A stretch of 64,000 nt of DNA from Kaistella sp. 97-N-M2 (GTDB lineage Bacteria; Bacteroidota; Bacteroidia; Flavobacteriales; Weeksellaceae). The stretch spans positions 1,488,001 through 1,552,000 of the forward strand of contig NZ_CP090976.1 of NCBI RefSeq assembly GCF_021513235.1. Direction: 5' to 3'. Below are positions 10,576 to 18,756 of the stretch, piece by piece. Below the pieces are notes generated by a model. It searched no databases, was not told the DNA's origin, and saw only the letters and a program-made list of their open reading frames with translations. The stretch's first letter is position 1; the number at the start of each line of letters is the position of its first letter. The translations under genes were made by a program, and so were the position numbers.

Positions 10576-11314
10576 TGATGCTTTGTTTTTTATTTAAAAT
10601 ATAAAAGGCTCTTTGGGCGGCTTTTTCTTCGGCTTTCTTTTTGGAAGTTTCCGTCGCGTTGGATATTTTTTCGTTATCCAGCCAAACGTAGCTTCGGAAA
10701 ACCAGGTTTTTATTGGCCTGCGTTTCTTCGCACGTTTCGTACCTGATGTTGACTTTCTTTTTCTGGCTCCATTCCAGCAGTAAGCCTTTGTAGCTCACAA
10801 TCTTGTTTTCAAGTTTATTGATTTCCGACGGTGTTAAAAGCCTTTCCAAAACAACTTTCTTGCAGGTTTCATAATCCACGTCGAGATAAAGTGCGCCAAT
10901 TAAGGATTCCAGCAGATTTCCGGCGATATTTTCGCTTAAGGTTGTTGGCGATTCATTTTGCAGAAACTGCGTTAAATTCAGTTCTGTACCTAACTTATTT
11001 AGGTTTTTGCGGTTGACGATCTTCGATTTCATCTGCGTTAAATATCCTTCGTTCGCTTCCGGATAAGTGGCGAAAAGATGACACGAAATAATCGCTCCCA
11101 AAACAGAATCACCCAGAAATTCAAGTCTTTCGTAATTTTTAATCTGTTTGTTTCGGGAAGAGGTTTTTAGAGAAAATGCTTCGCGGTAAAGATTGATGTT
11201 TTGAACTTCGCAACCAGTAATTTTACTGATTTCGGTGGTCAAAAAATAATCTTTTTCCGAGAGATTCTTTTTTCTGTTGCTGAGGAAGTGAGAAAGGTAT
11301 TTCTTTAACTCCAT
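10550..11314 (-). CDS. rnc: Ribonuclease III
   Basis: Double-strand-specific endoribonuclease that processes rRNA precursors and other duplex RNAs. The start is placed at the ATG at 11314, 10 bases after the fabF stop, giving 254 residues; a longer reading uses a TTG inside fabF. The RNase III signature ERLEFLGDSVL and the second acidic cluster ESLIGALYLD are present, followed by a C-terminal dsRNA-binding domain (KGLLLEWSQKK... KKKAEEKAAQRAF). Order acpP-fabF-rnc is widely conserved. Confidence 0.95.
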   Translation of the reverse strand: MELKKYLSHFLSNRKKNLSEKDYFLTTEISKITGCEVQNINLYREAFSLKTSSRNKQIKNYERLEFLGDSVLGAIISCHLFATYPEANEGYLTQMKSKIVNRKNLNKLGTELNLTQFLQNESPTTLSENIAGNLLESLIGALYLDVDYETCKKVVLERLLTPSEINKLENKIVSYKGLLLEWSQKKKVNIRYETCEETQANKNLVFRSYVWLDNEKISNATETSKKKAEEKAAQRAFYILNKKQSIIEISKDTA

Positions 11315-11324
11315 CCGTTTTGTC

Positions 11325-12569
11325 TTAGATTTTGGTAAAGAGAACACAGGCATTGTGGCCACCAAAACCGAAAGTGTTGCTCATGCCAATATTAACTTCT
11401 TTTTTAACAGCATGATTGAAGGTGAAATTTAGACGGCTGTCTATCTTTTCGTCATCGGTGAAATGGTTAATGGTCGGCGGAACAATACTGTGTGTAATGG
11501 TGTGCAATACTGCAATAGCTTCAATAACACCTGCTGCACCTAAAAGGTGACCGGTAATGGATTTGGTCGAATTTATTTGAATATCGAAAGCATGTTCGCC
11601 CAATAAGCGGGAAATCGCGTTGGATTCGGCGATGTCTCCCAATGGAGTAGAAGTCCCATGCATGTTAATGTGATCTACTTCGTCGGCCGTTACTCCTGCG
11701 TCTTCGAGACAATTTTTCATTACGAGATAGGCACCTAAACCTTCAGGATGTGGCGCCGTCATATGGTAAGCATCTGCGCTCATTCCACCACCCTTTAATT
11801 CTGCGTAAATAGTAGCACCACGTTTTATGGCGTGTTCGTACTCTTCCAAAATAATCGTTCCTGCACCTTCGCCTAAAACAAAACCGTCACGGTCTTTATC
11901 GAACGGGCGTGAGGCTGTTTTGGGATCTTCATTTCTTGTTGAAAGCGCCATCATCGCATTAAATCCACCAACTCCACTTGCCGTAACTGCAGCTTCGGAA
12001 CCTCCACAAACAATAACGTCGGCTTTTCCGAGCTGGATGAGCATTTTGCCATCAATTAGAGCGTTGGCTGAAGAAGCGCACGCTGACACGGTGGTATAAT
12101 TAGGACCATGAAATCCGTATTCTATGGAAATATGACCGCCTGTAATATCGGCAATCATCTTCGGAATAAAGAAGGGATTAAATCGGGGAACATCGGTATT
12201 TGCCCACCCTAAAACTTCCTGCTCAAAAGTGGATAAACCACCAATTCCGGAACCCCAAATTACGCCAACTCTGTTTTTATCCACGTTGTCCTCCATAATT
12301 CTGGAATGTGCTACAGCTTCTCTGGCAGCAACAACGCCAAACTGAGTGTTTCGATCCATCTTTTTGGACTCTTTCTTATCGAAATAGTTCAGCGGATCGA
12401 AATTTTTGACTTCACAGGCAAATTTGGTTTTAAAATTTGTGGCATCAAAAAGAGTAATAGGAGCGGCACCGCTCTCGCCTCTCACGAGGCTTTCCCAGTA
12501 ATCTTTGGCATTATTTCCAACAGGTGTGATAGCGCCGAAACCGGTAACAACTACTCTTTTTAATTCCAT
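11325..12569 (-). CDS. fabF: Beta-ketoacyl-ACP synthase II
   Basis: Condensing enzyme of fatty-acid elongation that joins malonyl-ACP to an acyl chain. Its 414 residues are full length. The catalytic triad is visible: the Cys in TVSACASSAN, the His in NMHGTSTPLGD, and the Lys/His region STKSITGHLLGAAG. A glycine-rich C-terminal GFGGHN motif is also present. It is 19 bases downstream of acpP, whose product carries its substrates, and upstream of rnc. Confidence 0.98.
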   Translation of the reverse strand: MELKRVVVTGFGAITPVGNNAKDYWESLVRGESGAAPITLFDATNFKTKFACEVKNFDPLNYFDKKESKKMDRNTQFGVVAAREAVAHSRIMEDNVDKNRVGVIWGSGIGGLSTFEQEVLGWANTDVPRFNPFFIPKMIADITGGHISIEYGFHGPNYTTVSACASSANALIDGKMLIQLGKADVIVCGGSEAAVTASGVGGFNAMMALSTRNEDPKTASRPFDKDRDGFVLGEGAGTIILEEYEHAIKRGATIYAELKGGGMSADAYHMTAPHPEGLGAYLVMKNCLEDAGVTADEVDHINMHGTSTPLGDIAESNAISRLLGEHAFDIQINSTKSITGHLLGAAGVIEAIAVLHTITHSIVPPTINHFTDDEKIDSRLNFTFNHAVKKEVNIGMSNTFGFGGHNACVLFTKI

Positions 12570-12588
12570 AAATTTTTTTTGTTGATCG

Positions 12589-12828
12589 TTATTTGTTCAC
12601 TACTTCTTCGATATAAGCGATAGCGTGTCCTACAGTGGTAATTTTCTCTGCTTGATCATCTGGGATTTGAATGTTAAATTCTTTTTCGAATTCCATGATT
12701 AATTCTACAGTATCCAAAGAATCAGCCCCTAAATCGTTAGTGAAGCTAGCTTCTGGAGTTACTTCTGTTTCCTCAACGTCGAGTTTATCAGCGATAATAG
12801 CTTTTACTCTTGATGCAATGTCTGACAT
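12589..12828 (-). CDS. acpP: Acyl carrier protein
   Basis: Small acidic carrier that holds acyl intermediates of fatty-acid synthesis on a 4'-phosphopantetheine arm. The 79 residues contain the attachment motif [10 protein letters not shown], with Ser37 as the modified residue. It is the first gene of the acpP-fabF-rnc-IPExxxVDY-pyk operon. Confidence 0.98.
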   Translation of the reverse strand: MSDIASRVKAIIADKLDVEETEVTPEASFTNDLGADSLDTVELIMEFEKEFNIQIPDDQAEKITTVGHAIAYIEEVVNK

Positions 12829-13059
12829 AGTAATTTATTTTAGTTAATTGTTAATTGGTGCAAATATATAAAATTCTTTATGATTTGCCGTTTTTTTAGT
12901 GATAATTAAGTCTGTAGAGATCGGTTTATTAACCACTTGAAAATAAGTTCCTTCACCATCTTATATGCTAAGATAAGATTAATTTTAAGAAAAATAATCA
13001 TCTACAGTCCATATTTTACGCATTATGCTGCCGGCAGACTAACTTCGTTCCGCCTATAA

Positions 13060-13093
13060 ATAAAAAAGATAGCCCGAATGTACATCGGGCTAC
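13060..13093 (-). terminator. Terminator after the GEVED/T9SS protein gene
   Basis: Arms TAGCCCGA (13070-13077) and TCGGGCTA (13085-13092) pair perfectly. On the minus strand the hairpin is followed by ATCTTTTTTATTTA, so it ends the gene at 13116-14900. Confidence 0.8.
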
Positions 13094-13115
13094 CTCTTAA
13101 TGAATAATCTGATAA

Positions 13116-14900
13116 TTATTTTTTAATTACTTTAAATGATTCATTCACACCTCCTTCAAGAATAGTACTGATGATGTAAACACCTGGAGCAAGTTTGCTC
13201 ATGTCTACTTTACCATTAACTACTTTGGCAGAAATCTGCATTTTTTGACCTGCAAGGTTATAAACGTGAACGGTTTCAATTGCTGTTTTAGAATTGATGT
13301 TCAAGTAATCTTTAACAGGGTTCGGATAGAAAGAAACATTTTTATTTACTGCTTCGGATACCGCTGCTGTAACGCATTCTGCATTTAAAGACCAAACGCT
13401 GTCGTATCGCGCATTTGGATCCGTACTACTTGCAATTACTGCATAAGTAACACCGTTGTCAGAAGACTGATAGTTTGGCGCAGTAATCCAACCGGTTGTA
13501 TAGTTATAGCCGATCCAGAAATAGCTGCTTGCAGAGGCAGAAGTAGATTGAAGAGAAAGCCAGTATCTGGTATCTGCGGCTGGATTTCCTGTTAGTTCAT
13601 AATCGCCAAGATTAATTACTGCGTCGTAAGTTGGGAATCCAGCGAAATTCGCTGCTCCAACAGTTACGGTTGGAATAACTCCATTCCAGGTTTTGATTGC
13701 AGTTCCCGGTGTTCCACTTCCGCTGTCGCTCATAAGTACAACGTCGAATGATTGTAGATCTGTAGTGTCAACTGTTGCAGACTGACGCACAAATGAAGCA
13801 GTCATTGTTTGAAGCTTGTAGCTGGAGAATTCTTTTGGTACGAAGAAGTCATTAGCAACGGCATAATTCAAACTTTTTGTTACTGCGTTTGCCTGAGACC
13901 ATGTACCTGTATAGGTTTGATCGCAACCATAATCAGGCTCAGTAGGTGGAGTTCCGCATTGAACGGATCTTGTATGAAGGGTTGCGCTGGTTCCACTTCC
14001 ACAGGCACTGTCGGTGTGTGCGTAGAATCTTACAACTCCAGTCATAGTCGCAGTCCAGACTACGCTTCCGGTTCCGGAGGCTAAAACTGTTGCTCCTGCA
14101 CTGTCTCCAATTGTAATAAAGTAAGCGGGTTTAGAAACCGTAAAAGTATAGGCCGTGCCCATCGTCACGTTTACAGTAGAATATTCACCTGCATATCCTG
14201 CGGTTGTAATCGTTGCCGGTGCGCCGTTACAGGTTGGGGTAAATGCAGCAGTTGGATAAGCGCCATTAGGAGCAGTTAAACATCCTGTTGGTGCAGCTAC
14301 GCCGACCATTAAACTGTAATCTTCCGTTTCTCCAAAACCTTGGGTTTCATCACAGGCAGCAGCAGCATCAGTAGGCTGCGCTGAATCTGCAGCAACCCGA
14401 ACTCTCATTTTGTATGTTCCGTTCGCTGTGCCCGCTGGTATCGCGATATTTCCGTTAATGACCAGACCTGTGGCGTTTCCATTCGCGTTTCCAATATACG
14501 TGAATTCGCTCGCATCAAACGTATCATTCATATTGTAGTCTACCCAAACAGACACATTTTCATAGGGCCACCCTGTGCCCACTGTAACGGCGATAGGATA
14601 GGACTGTCCCGCCAGTATCGGCGAGGTATTCATCATCGCGGTGTAGTCGCCGTAGCCCCCCGGACTACAGGCCGTGGTGTTGTTAATTCCGCCAAAATTG
14701 ACATTGGTAATCATGTCATCATCACTACAATCTAAAGCCGGCATACAGTACGCAGAGGGCAGATGGCTGGTCGGCGTCGCGATCGCTGCAGCTGTACTCT
14801 TCGCACTTAATGGCTGCGAAGAAACTTTGGATTTGGCACTTTGGCCGAAAGAAGCCAGCGGCAGTAGCGCCAGCATCAGTAAAGGTAATTTTGTTCTCAT
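13116..14900 (-). CDS. T9SS cargo protein with GEVED domain
   Basis: A 594-residue exported protein. Residues 1-20 are a signal peptide (MRTKLPLLMLALLPLASFGQ). Residues 65-200 form a GEVED domain: VSVWVDYNMNDTFDASEF, MRVRVAAD and the family ending FGETEDYSLMV. The middle holds Cys-containing beta-rich repeats and a long Gly/Ser/Thr-rich segment. The C-terminus (about 520-594) is a type A T9SS sorting domain, with SFYPNPVKDYLNI, VHVYNLAGQ, LAPGVYIIS and a basic KVIKK end. It should therefore pass SprA and be anchored or released at the cell surface. Its substrate or partner is unknown. It stands alone, with a terminator behind it. Confidence 0.9.
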   Translation of the reverse strand: MRTKLPLLMLALLPLASFGQSAKSKVSSQPLSAKSTAAAIATPTSHLPSAYCMPALDCSDDDMITNVNFGGINNTTACSPGGYGDYTAMMNTSPILAGQSYPIAVTVGTGWPYENVSVWVDYNMNDTFDASEFTYIGNANGNATGLVINGNIAIPAGTANGTYKMRVRVAADSAQPTDAAAACDETQGFGETEDYSLMVGVAAPTGCLTAPNGAYPTAAFTPTCNGAPATITTAGYAGEYSTVNVTMGTAYTFTVSKPAYFITIGDSAGATVLASGTGSVVWTATMTGVVRFYAHTDSACGSGTSATLHTRSVQCGTPPTEPDYGCDQTYTGTWSQANAVTKSLNYAVANDFFVPKEFSSYKLQTMTASFVRQSATVDTTDLQSFDVVLMSDSGSGTPGTAIKTWNGVIPTVTVGAANFAGFPTYDAVINLGDYELTGNPAADTRYWLSLQSTSASASSYFWIGYNYTTGWITAPNYQSSDNGVTYAVIASSTDPNARYDSVWSLNAECVTAAVSEAVNKNVSFYPNPVKDYLNINSKTAIETVHVYNLAGQKMQISAKVVNGKVDMSKLAPGVYIISTILEGGVNESFKVIKK

Positions 14901-15135
14901 AAGAAAATAAATTTAGTTAAACAAAAATTTGTAATGGTACTAAATTATAAAAATAATTTAATAAAACAACATTTTTGTTAAATTATTTGTTAGGTAACAG
15001 CAATTATAATGTCTATTGTTCAAATTCATCAGTATTCATCAGGTTTTGTCACTTTCGCGCACGACTGATGTTTCCTCATTTTTTTGATGGGGAGTTATCC
15101 ATGGAAAAAATTGATGAAAATTTATAAAAAGAAAA

Positions 15136-16053
15136 CTACTGCATGAACCACTCATTAATTAATGCAGCGGCAAGTCTTGCGGTTTGCTGAGAAGTATCAA
15201 TTTCAGGATTAACTTCGGCCACATCTAAAGCTATGTGTTTATCTGACTGGAGAAGGTGTTTGTAAAGGTGCATGAAAGCAGCATCCGCAAAAATTCCGTT
15301 ATAGGCTGGGGCGGAAACGCCGGGTGCAATCGCGGCGTTGAAAACGTCCATACAAATGGTAATGTATAAAATATCGACCGTTTCTAAAAAATTGTCGAGT
15401 TTTTCATATATAGCAGGAAGGTTTTCAAAGAAAATTTCTTCCGCTAAAATATATTTCATGCCGAAATGGTGCGCAGTATCAAACAGTTTTAAGGTATTTG
15501 AATTTCTTTGAATTCCGATATGAAGAGAATGAATTTTTTCTGAAGCAGCGATCTGCCTAAAACCGGTTCCGGAAGTTGCGCCTGTCCCCGGCTCTATTTC
15601 CCGGTTGTCAAAATGCGCGTCAAAATTGATGATTCCTATTCTTTGTTCAGGAAAAGCCTTTCTAATTCCCGAATAATGACCGAACATTACCTCATGTCCA
15701 CCGCCAAACAAAACAGATTTCGCACCTTTAGTTAAAGTTTCTCTCACTTTTTCAGCGAGTAAGATCTGCGATTTTTCCAAATTTCCATCTTCGCAGGAAA
15801 TATTGCCAAAATCTTTTAAAGCGAATTCAGCATTAACGACGGGAAAATTAGAAATATTTTTTCGAATTACATCCGGCGCATTTTTCGCTCCGGTTCGTCC
15901 TTTGTTTCTGCGTACACCTTCATCCACAGAAAAGCCGTGTAGTACAAAGTCTTTGGGGGAAATCGTTTCGTAATTATTTTCCACAGAAACCCGCTGAAAA
16001 ATACGGTGATATAATGGTTCCTCACCATCGAAGCGTCCGTCCCAATTTGTCAT
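15136..16053 (-). CDS. hutG: Formimidoylglutamase (arginase/ureohydrolase family)
   Basis: Hydrolyses N-formimidoyl-L-glutamate to glutamate and formamide in histidine degradation. The 305 residues show the binuclear Mn2+ motifs of the ureohydrolase fold: GGGHE, NFDAHFDNR, and ICMDVFNAAIAPGVSAP. SGTGFRQI and DVAEVNPEID fit HutG better than arginase or agmatinase; agmatinase is encoded separately at 46361. Other hut genes are not nearby. It begins 18 bases after the paaA stop, so it may be co-transcribed with paaE and paaA. Confidence 0.85.
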   Translation of the reverse strand: MTNWDGRFDGEEPLYHRIFQRVSVENNYETISPKDFVLHGFSVDEGVRRNKGRTGAKNAPDVIRKNISNFPVVNAEFALKDFGNISCEDGNLEKSQILLAEKVRETLTKGAKSVLFGGGHEVMFGHYSGIRKAFPEQRIGIINFDAHFDNREIEPGTGATSGTGFRQIAASEKIHSLHIGIQRNSNTLKLFDTAHHFGMKYILAEEIFFENLPAIYEKLDNFLETVDILYITICMDVFNAAIAPGVSAPAYNGIFADAAFMHLYKHLLQSDKHIALDVAEVNPEIDTSQQTARLAAALINEWFMQ

Positions 16054-16071
16054 TTTATATAAGTAAATAGA

Positions 16072-17016
16072 TTAATTAAAGGTATTTTGTTCTTTCGTGT
16101 TAGAGGCAAATGCCAGTGCCGCATCTTTTACCCAGGCATGATCGCGTTGCGCTTTTCGTTTGGTTTCCAAACGTTTTTTGTTACAGGGGCCATTGCCTTT
16201 CAAAACCTCCATAAACTCACCCCAGGGCAACTCGCCGAAATCGTAGTGTTGTGTTATTTCATTCCACTTCAAATTTTCATCCGGCACTTTCAGACCTAAA
16301 AATTCCGCCTGAGAAACGGTAACATCGACAAACCTCTGGCGAAGATCATCATTGCTTTCTCTTTTTACTCTGTAATTCATCGATTTTTGAGAATTCGGCG
16401 AATCGGCATCATTCGGGCCAAACATCATTAGCGCCGGCCACCAGAACCGGTTCAGGGCTTCCTGCGCCAGATCTTTCTGTTCTTTTGTGCCGCGGCAGAG
16501 CGTCATTAGTATTTCATAGCCCTGTCTCTGGTGAAAAGATTCTTCCTTACAAATTCTCACCATCGCTCTGGAATAAGGACCGTAAGAATTTCCCATCAAC
16601 ATTACCTGATTCATAATCGCCGCGCCGTCAACCAGCCAACCAATGGCGCCAATATCTGCCCAGGAAAGTGCAGGGTAATTGAAAATGCTGGAATATTTGG
16701 CTTTGCCGGATAGCATATCATTGTACGTAGAGTCGCGGTCTGAAGCGATTTCTCCGTTGTTCAAAGTTTCGGTAGCGGCATATAAATAAAGTCCATGTCC
16801 GGCTTCGTCCTGAATTTTGGCCAAAAGTGCCATTTTTCGGCGTAGCGTAGGCGCGCGGGAAATCCAGTTCGCCTCCGGCAACATTCCTACAATTTCGGAA
16901 TGGGCGTGTTGCGAAATTTGGCGAACCAACAACTTTCTGTAATCATCGGGCATTACATCTTTCGGTTCCACTTTATTTTCTGCCTGTACGTATTCTAAAA
17001 ATTTTTCCTGATCCAT
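16072..17016 (-). CDS. paaA: 1,2-phenylacetyl-CoA epoxidase subunit PaaA
   Basis: Catalytic diiron subunit of the oxygenase that epoxidises the aromatic ring of phenylacetyl-CoA. At 314 residues it is full length. The two carboxylate-bridge motifs are visible: E71-x-x-H74 in [11 protein letters not shown] and E158-x-x-H161 in [12 protein letters not shown]. PaaA normally works with PaaC (structural partner), PaaB and PaaE, with PaaD aiding assembly. paaE is two genes upstream, but paaB, paaC and paaD are absent; the next gene is hutG. Confidence 0.95.
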   Translation of the reverse strand: MDQEKFLEYVQAENKVEPKDVMPDDYRKLLVRQISQHAHSEIVGMLPEANWISRAPTLRRKMALLAKIQDEAGHGLYLYAATETLNNGEIASDRDSTYNDMLSGKAKYSSIFNYPALSWADIGAIGWLVDGAAIMNQVMLMGNSYGPYSRAMVRICKEESFHQRQGYEILMTLCRGTKEQKDLAQEALNRFWWPALMMFGPNDADSPNSQKSMNYRVKRESNDDLRQRFVDVTVSQAEFLGLKVPDENLKWNEITQHYDFGELPWGEFMEVLKGNGPCNKKRLETKRKAQRDHAWVKDAALAFASNTKEQNTFN

Positions 17017-17056
17017 TTTTCTTGTTTTTTGTAAAGGTTTTTCGTAAAAAATTCCT

Positions 17057-17317
17057 TTAAGATTTACTCGTTATTGTACTTTCTTCTTTTAAATAGACAC
17101 CAATTTGACCATCGGAAAATTCTCCTGCCACAAAAGTGACTGTTTTTTCCGGGGTTTTAATCTCATACTCATTAAAGAAATAAATATTTCCTTCAAACGG
17201 GCTGATGACTTCGATCTTACGGTCGCAACAATGCCAGTAAAAATTCCAGATGTTCAGTCCGTCGATCTTAAAAACTTTGTCGACTTCAACTAACGAAGCA
17301 AATTTCCAGGTGTTCAT
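17057..17317 (-). CDS. Small unknown protein between paaE and paaA
   Basis: I do not recognise this family. The start is placed at the ATG at 17317, which gives 86 residues ([16 protein letters not shown]...); a longer frame uses a GTG inside paaE. The protein is beta-rich, with a WHCCDR segment at about residues 28-33 and an acidic C-terminal half. It has no signal peptide. It sits 26 bases after the paaE stop and 40 bases before paaA, so it belongs to the same transcript and may serve the epoxidase; this is inferred from position only. Confidence 0.65.
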   Translation of the reverse strand: MNTWKFASLVEVDKVFKIDGLNIWNFYWHCCDRKIEVISPFEGNIYFFNEYEIKTPEKTVTFVAGEFSDGQIGVYLKEESTITSKS

Positions 17318-17343
17318 GTTGTTAATTTTTTCTTTGATATTAT

Positions 17344-18432
17344 TTAAACATCGTAATTCAGCATCACCACGTTGGTTGTCGGGTGGCACTGGCAGGTAAG
17401 TACAAAACCCCGCGCTACCTCATCGTCGGTGAGGGCGAAATTTTTTTCCATAAACACTTCACCATCCATTACCTGAGCTTTGCAGGTGCAGCAAACGCCG
17501 CCTTTGCAGGCAAACGGAACTGGAAGTTTATCCTTCAACGCCTGATCTAAAATACTGTTTTTCTTTGAATTAAGGTGAAAAGAATATTCATCATCATCAA
17601 TAATCAGCGTTACCATGCTTTCTAAATTCGGAATGGCCTTAAATTCGTCGCTCATTTCGGTGTTGCTATCATCGTCGGGCGCAGAATAATATTCGTACAT
17701 AATCTGCAGCGACGGAACTTTTTGGTCTTTTTTTAAGTAATCAGAAATTCCTTTAATCATATCCGATGGTCCGCAAATAAAGTAAGTGGCTTCTTTTGCG
17801 GGAATTTCGGGAAATCTTTCAAATAATAAGTCCAGTTTCTGCGCAGAAATTCTTCCTTCAAAAAGTTCATCTTCAAAATGTTTCTCCCGCGAAAGCAGAT
17901 AAAAGACTTTTAATCTTCCGTCAAATTTTTCTACTAAAGCATCGATCTCTTTCTTGAAAATGATCTCGTTCAGGCTTTTGTTGCTGAAAAATAAATAGGC
18001 TGAACTTTTTGGTTCCTGATACAGCGCTTCCTTAATATTCGATAAAACGGGCGAAATTCCGCTGCCGGCCGCAAGGCCGATGTAAGTTTTTTCGTTGGAA
18101 AGATGATAGTGCGTGTAGAAATGCCCGGCGGGCGCCATTACTTCTACGAAGTCTCCCTGTTTTAATGCTGTATTCAGATAAGTGGAAACTTTGCCGTCTT
18201 CAAGATGTTTCACCAATATCTCGAGGTCCGAACTTCCTTCGCTTGGCGCGTTGATGATCGAGTAGCTCCGGCGGAGGTCTTCATCTCCTAAAAGAAAACG
18301 AACATTTAGATATTGGCCCTGTTTGTAGGAAAATTCGTGTCGTAGATTTTCCGGAATTTCAAAGGATATATGTACACAATCGTTGGTTTCCCGTACGACT
18401 CTGTTTGTTTTTAAAGAATGAAAATGATGCAT
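17344..18432 (-). CDS. paaE: 1,2-phenylacetyl-CoA epoxidase reductase subunit PaaE
   Basis: NADPH-dependent reductase that supplies electrons to the PaaABC oxygenase. The 362 residues show an FAD-binding ferredoxin-reductase domain (DLRRSYSIINAP), an NAD-binding domain (GLAAGSGISPVLS, YFICGPSDMI), and a C-terminal plant-type 2Fe-2S ferredoxin domain with CKGGVCCTC and a final Cys in FVLTCQC. Length and domain order match PaaE. It is the first gene of the minus-strand unit. Confidence 0.93.
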   Translation of the reverse strand: MHHFHSLKTNRVVRETNDCVHISFEIPENLRHEFSYKQGQYLNVRFLLGDEDLRRSYSIINAPSEGSSDLEILVKHLEDGKVSTYLNTALKQGDFVEVMAPAGHFYTHYHLSNEKTYIGLAAGSGISPVLSNIKEALYQEPKSSAYLFFSNKSLNEIIFKKEIDALVEKFDGRLKVFYLLSREKHFEDELFEGRISAQKLDLLFERFPEIPAKEATYFICGPSDMIKGISDYLKKDQKVPSLQIMYEYYSAPDDDSNTEMSDEFKAIPNLESMVTLIIDDDEYSFHLNSKKNSILDQALKDKLPVPFACKGGVCCTCKAQVMDGEVFMEKNFALTDDEVARGFVLTCQCHPTTNVVMLNYDV

Positions 18433-18756
18433 ATTGTTTTAAAATCTCATTAAAGGGGTGTTCAACAAATATACTTATTTTTTAAAATCTAATAAAGAGG
18501 CGCCTAGTTTTTAGAGTTCTTTCCAAAAAAAGTTTAGGGAAAATTTTAAAAAAAAGATATGAATTCGGAAATATTGTCTTGATCTTCAATATATTTGATG
18601 AATAATTCGGAAATTTTGACCATTTAATTAATATTTTTCATAAAAGAATACTTTTTGCGTGTTGTCTTGAAGAATTATAGAATAATTGAATAGAAGCAGA
18701 CGGAGTTCATCGATTGCGGTGAATTCCGCCGTTTCTCAAATATTAAAACATACATT
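18433..18756. other. Divergent promoter region between paaE and clpB
   Basis: An AT-rich gap of 324 bases with no reading frame of note. It contains an imperfect direct repeat, GAATTCGGAAATATTGTC at about 18561 and TAATTCGGAAATTTTGAC at about 18604, which could be an operator for either gene, although nothing else supports this. Confidence 0.4.

Noticed and set aside
12829-13115. RNA gene between acpP and the GEVED protein gene
   Set aside because: Only the terminator at 13060-13093 is seen; the rest has no tRNA or known RNA core.
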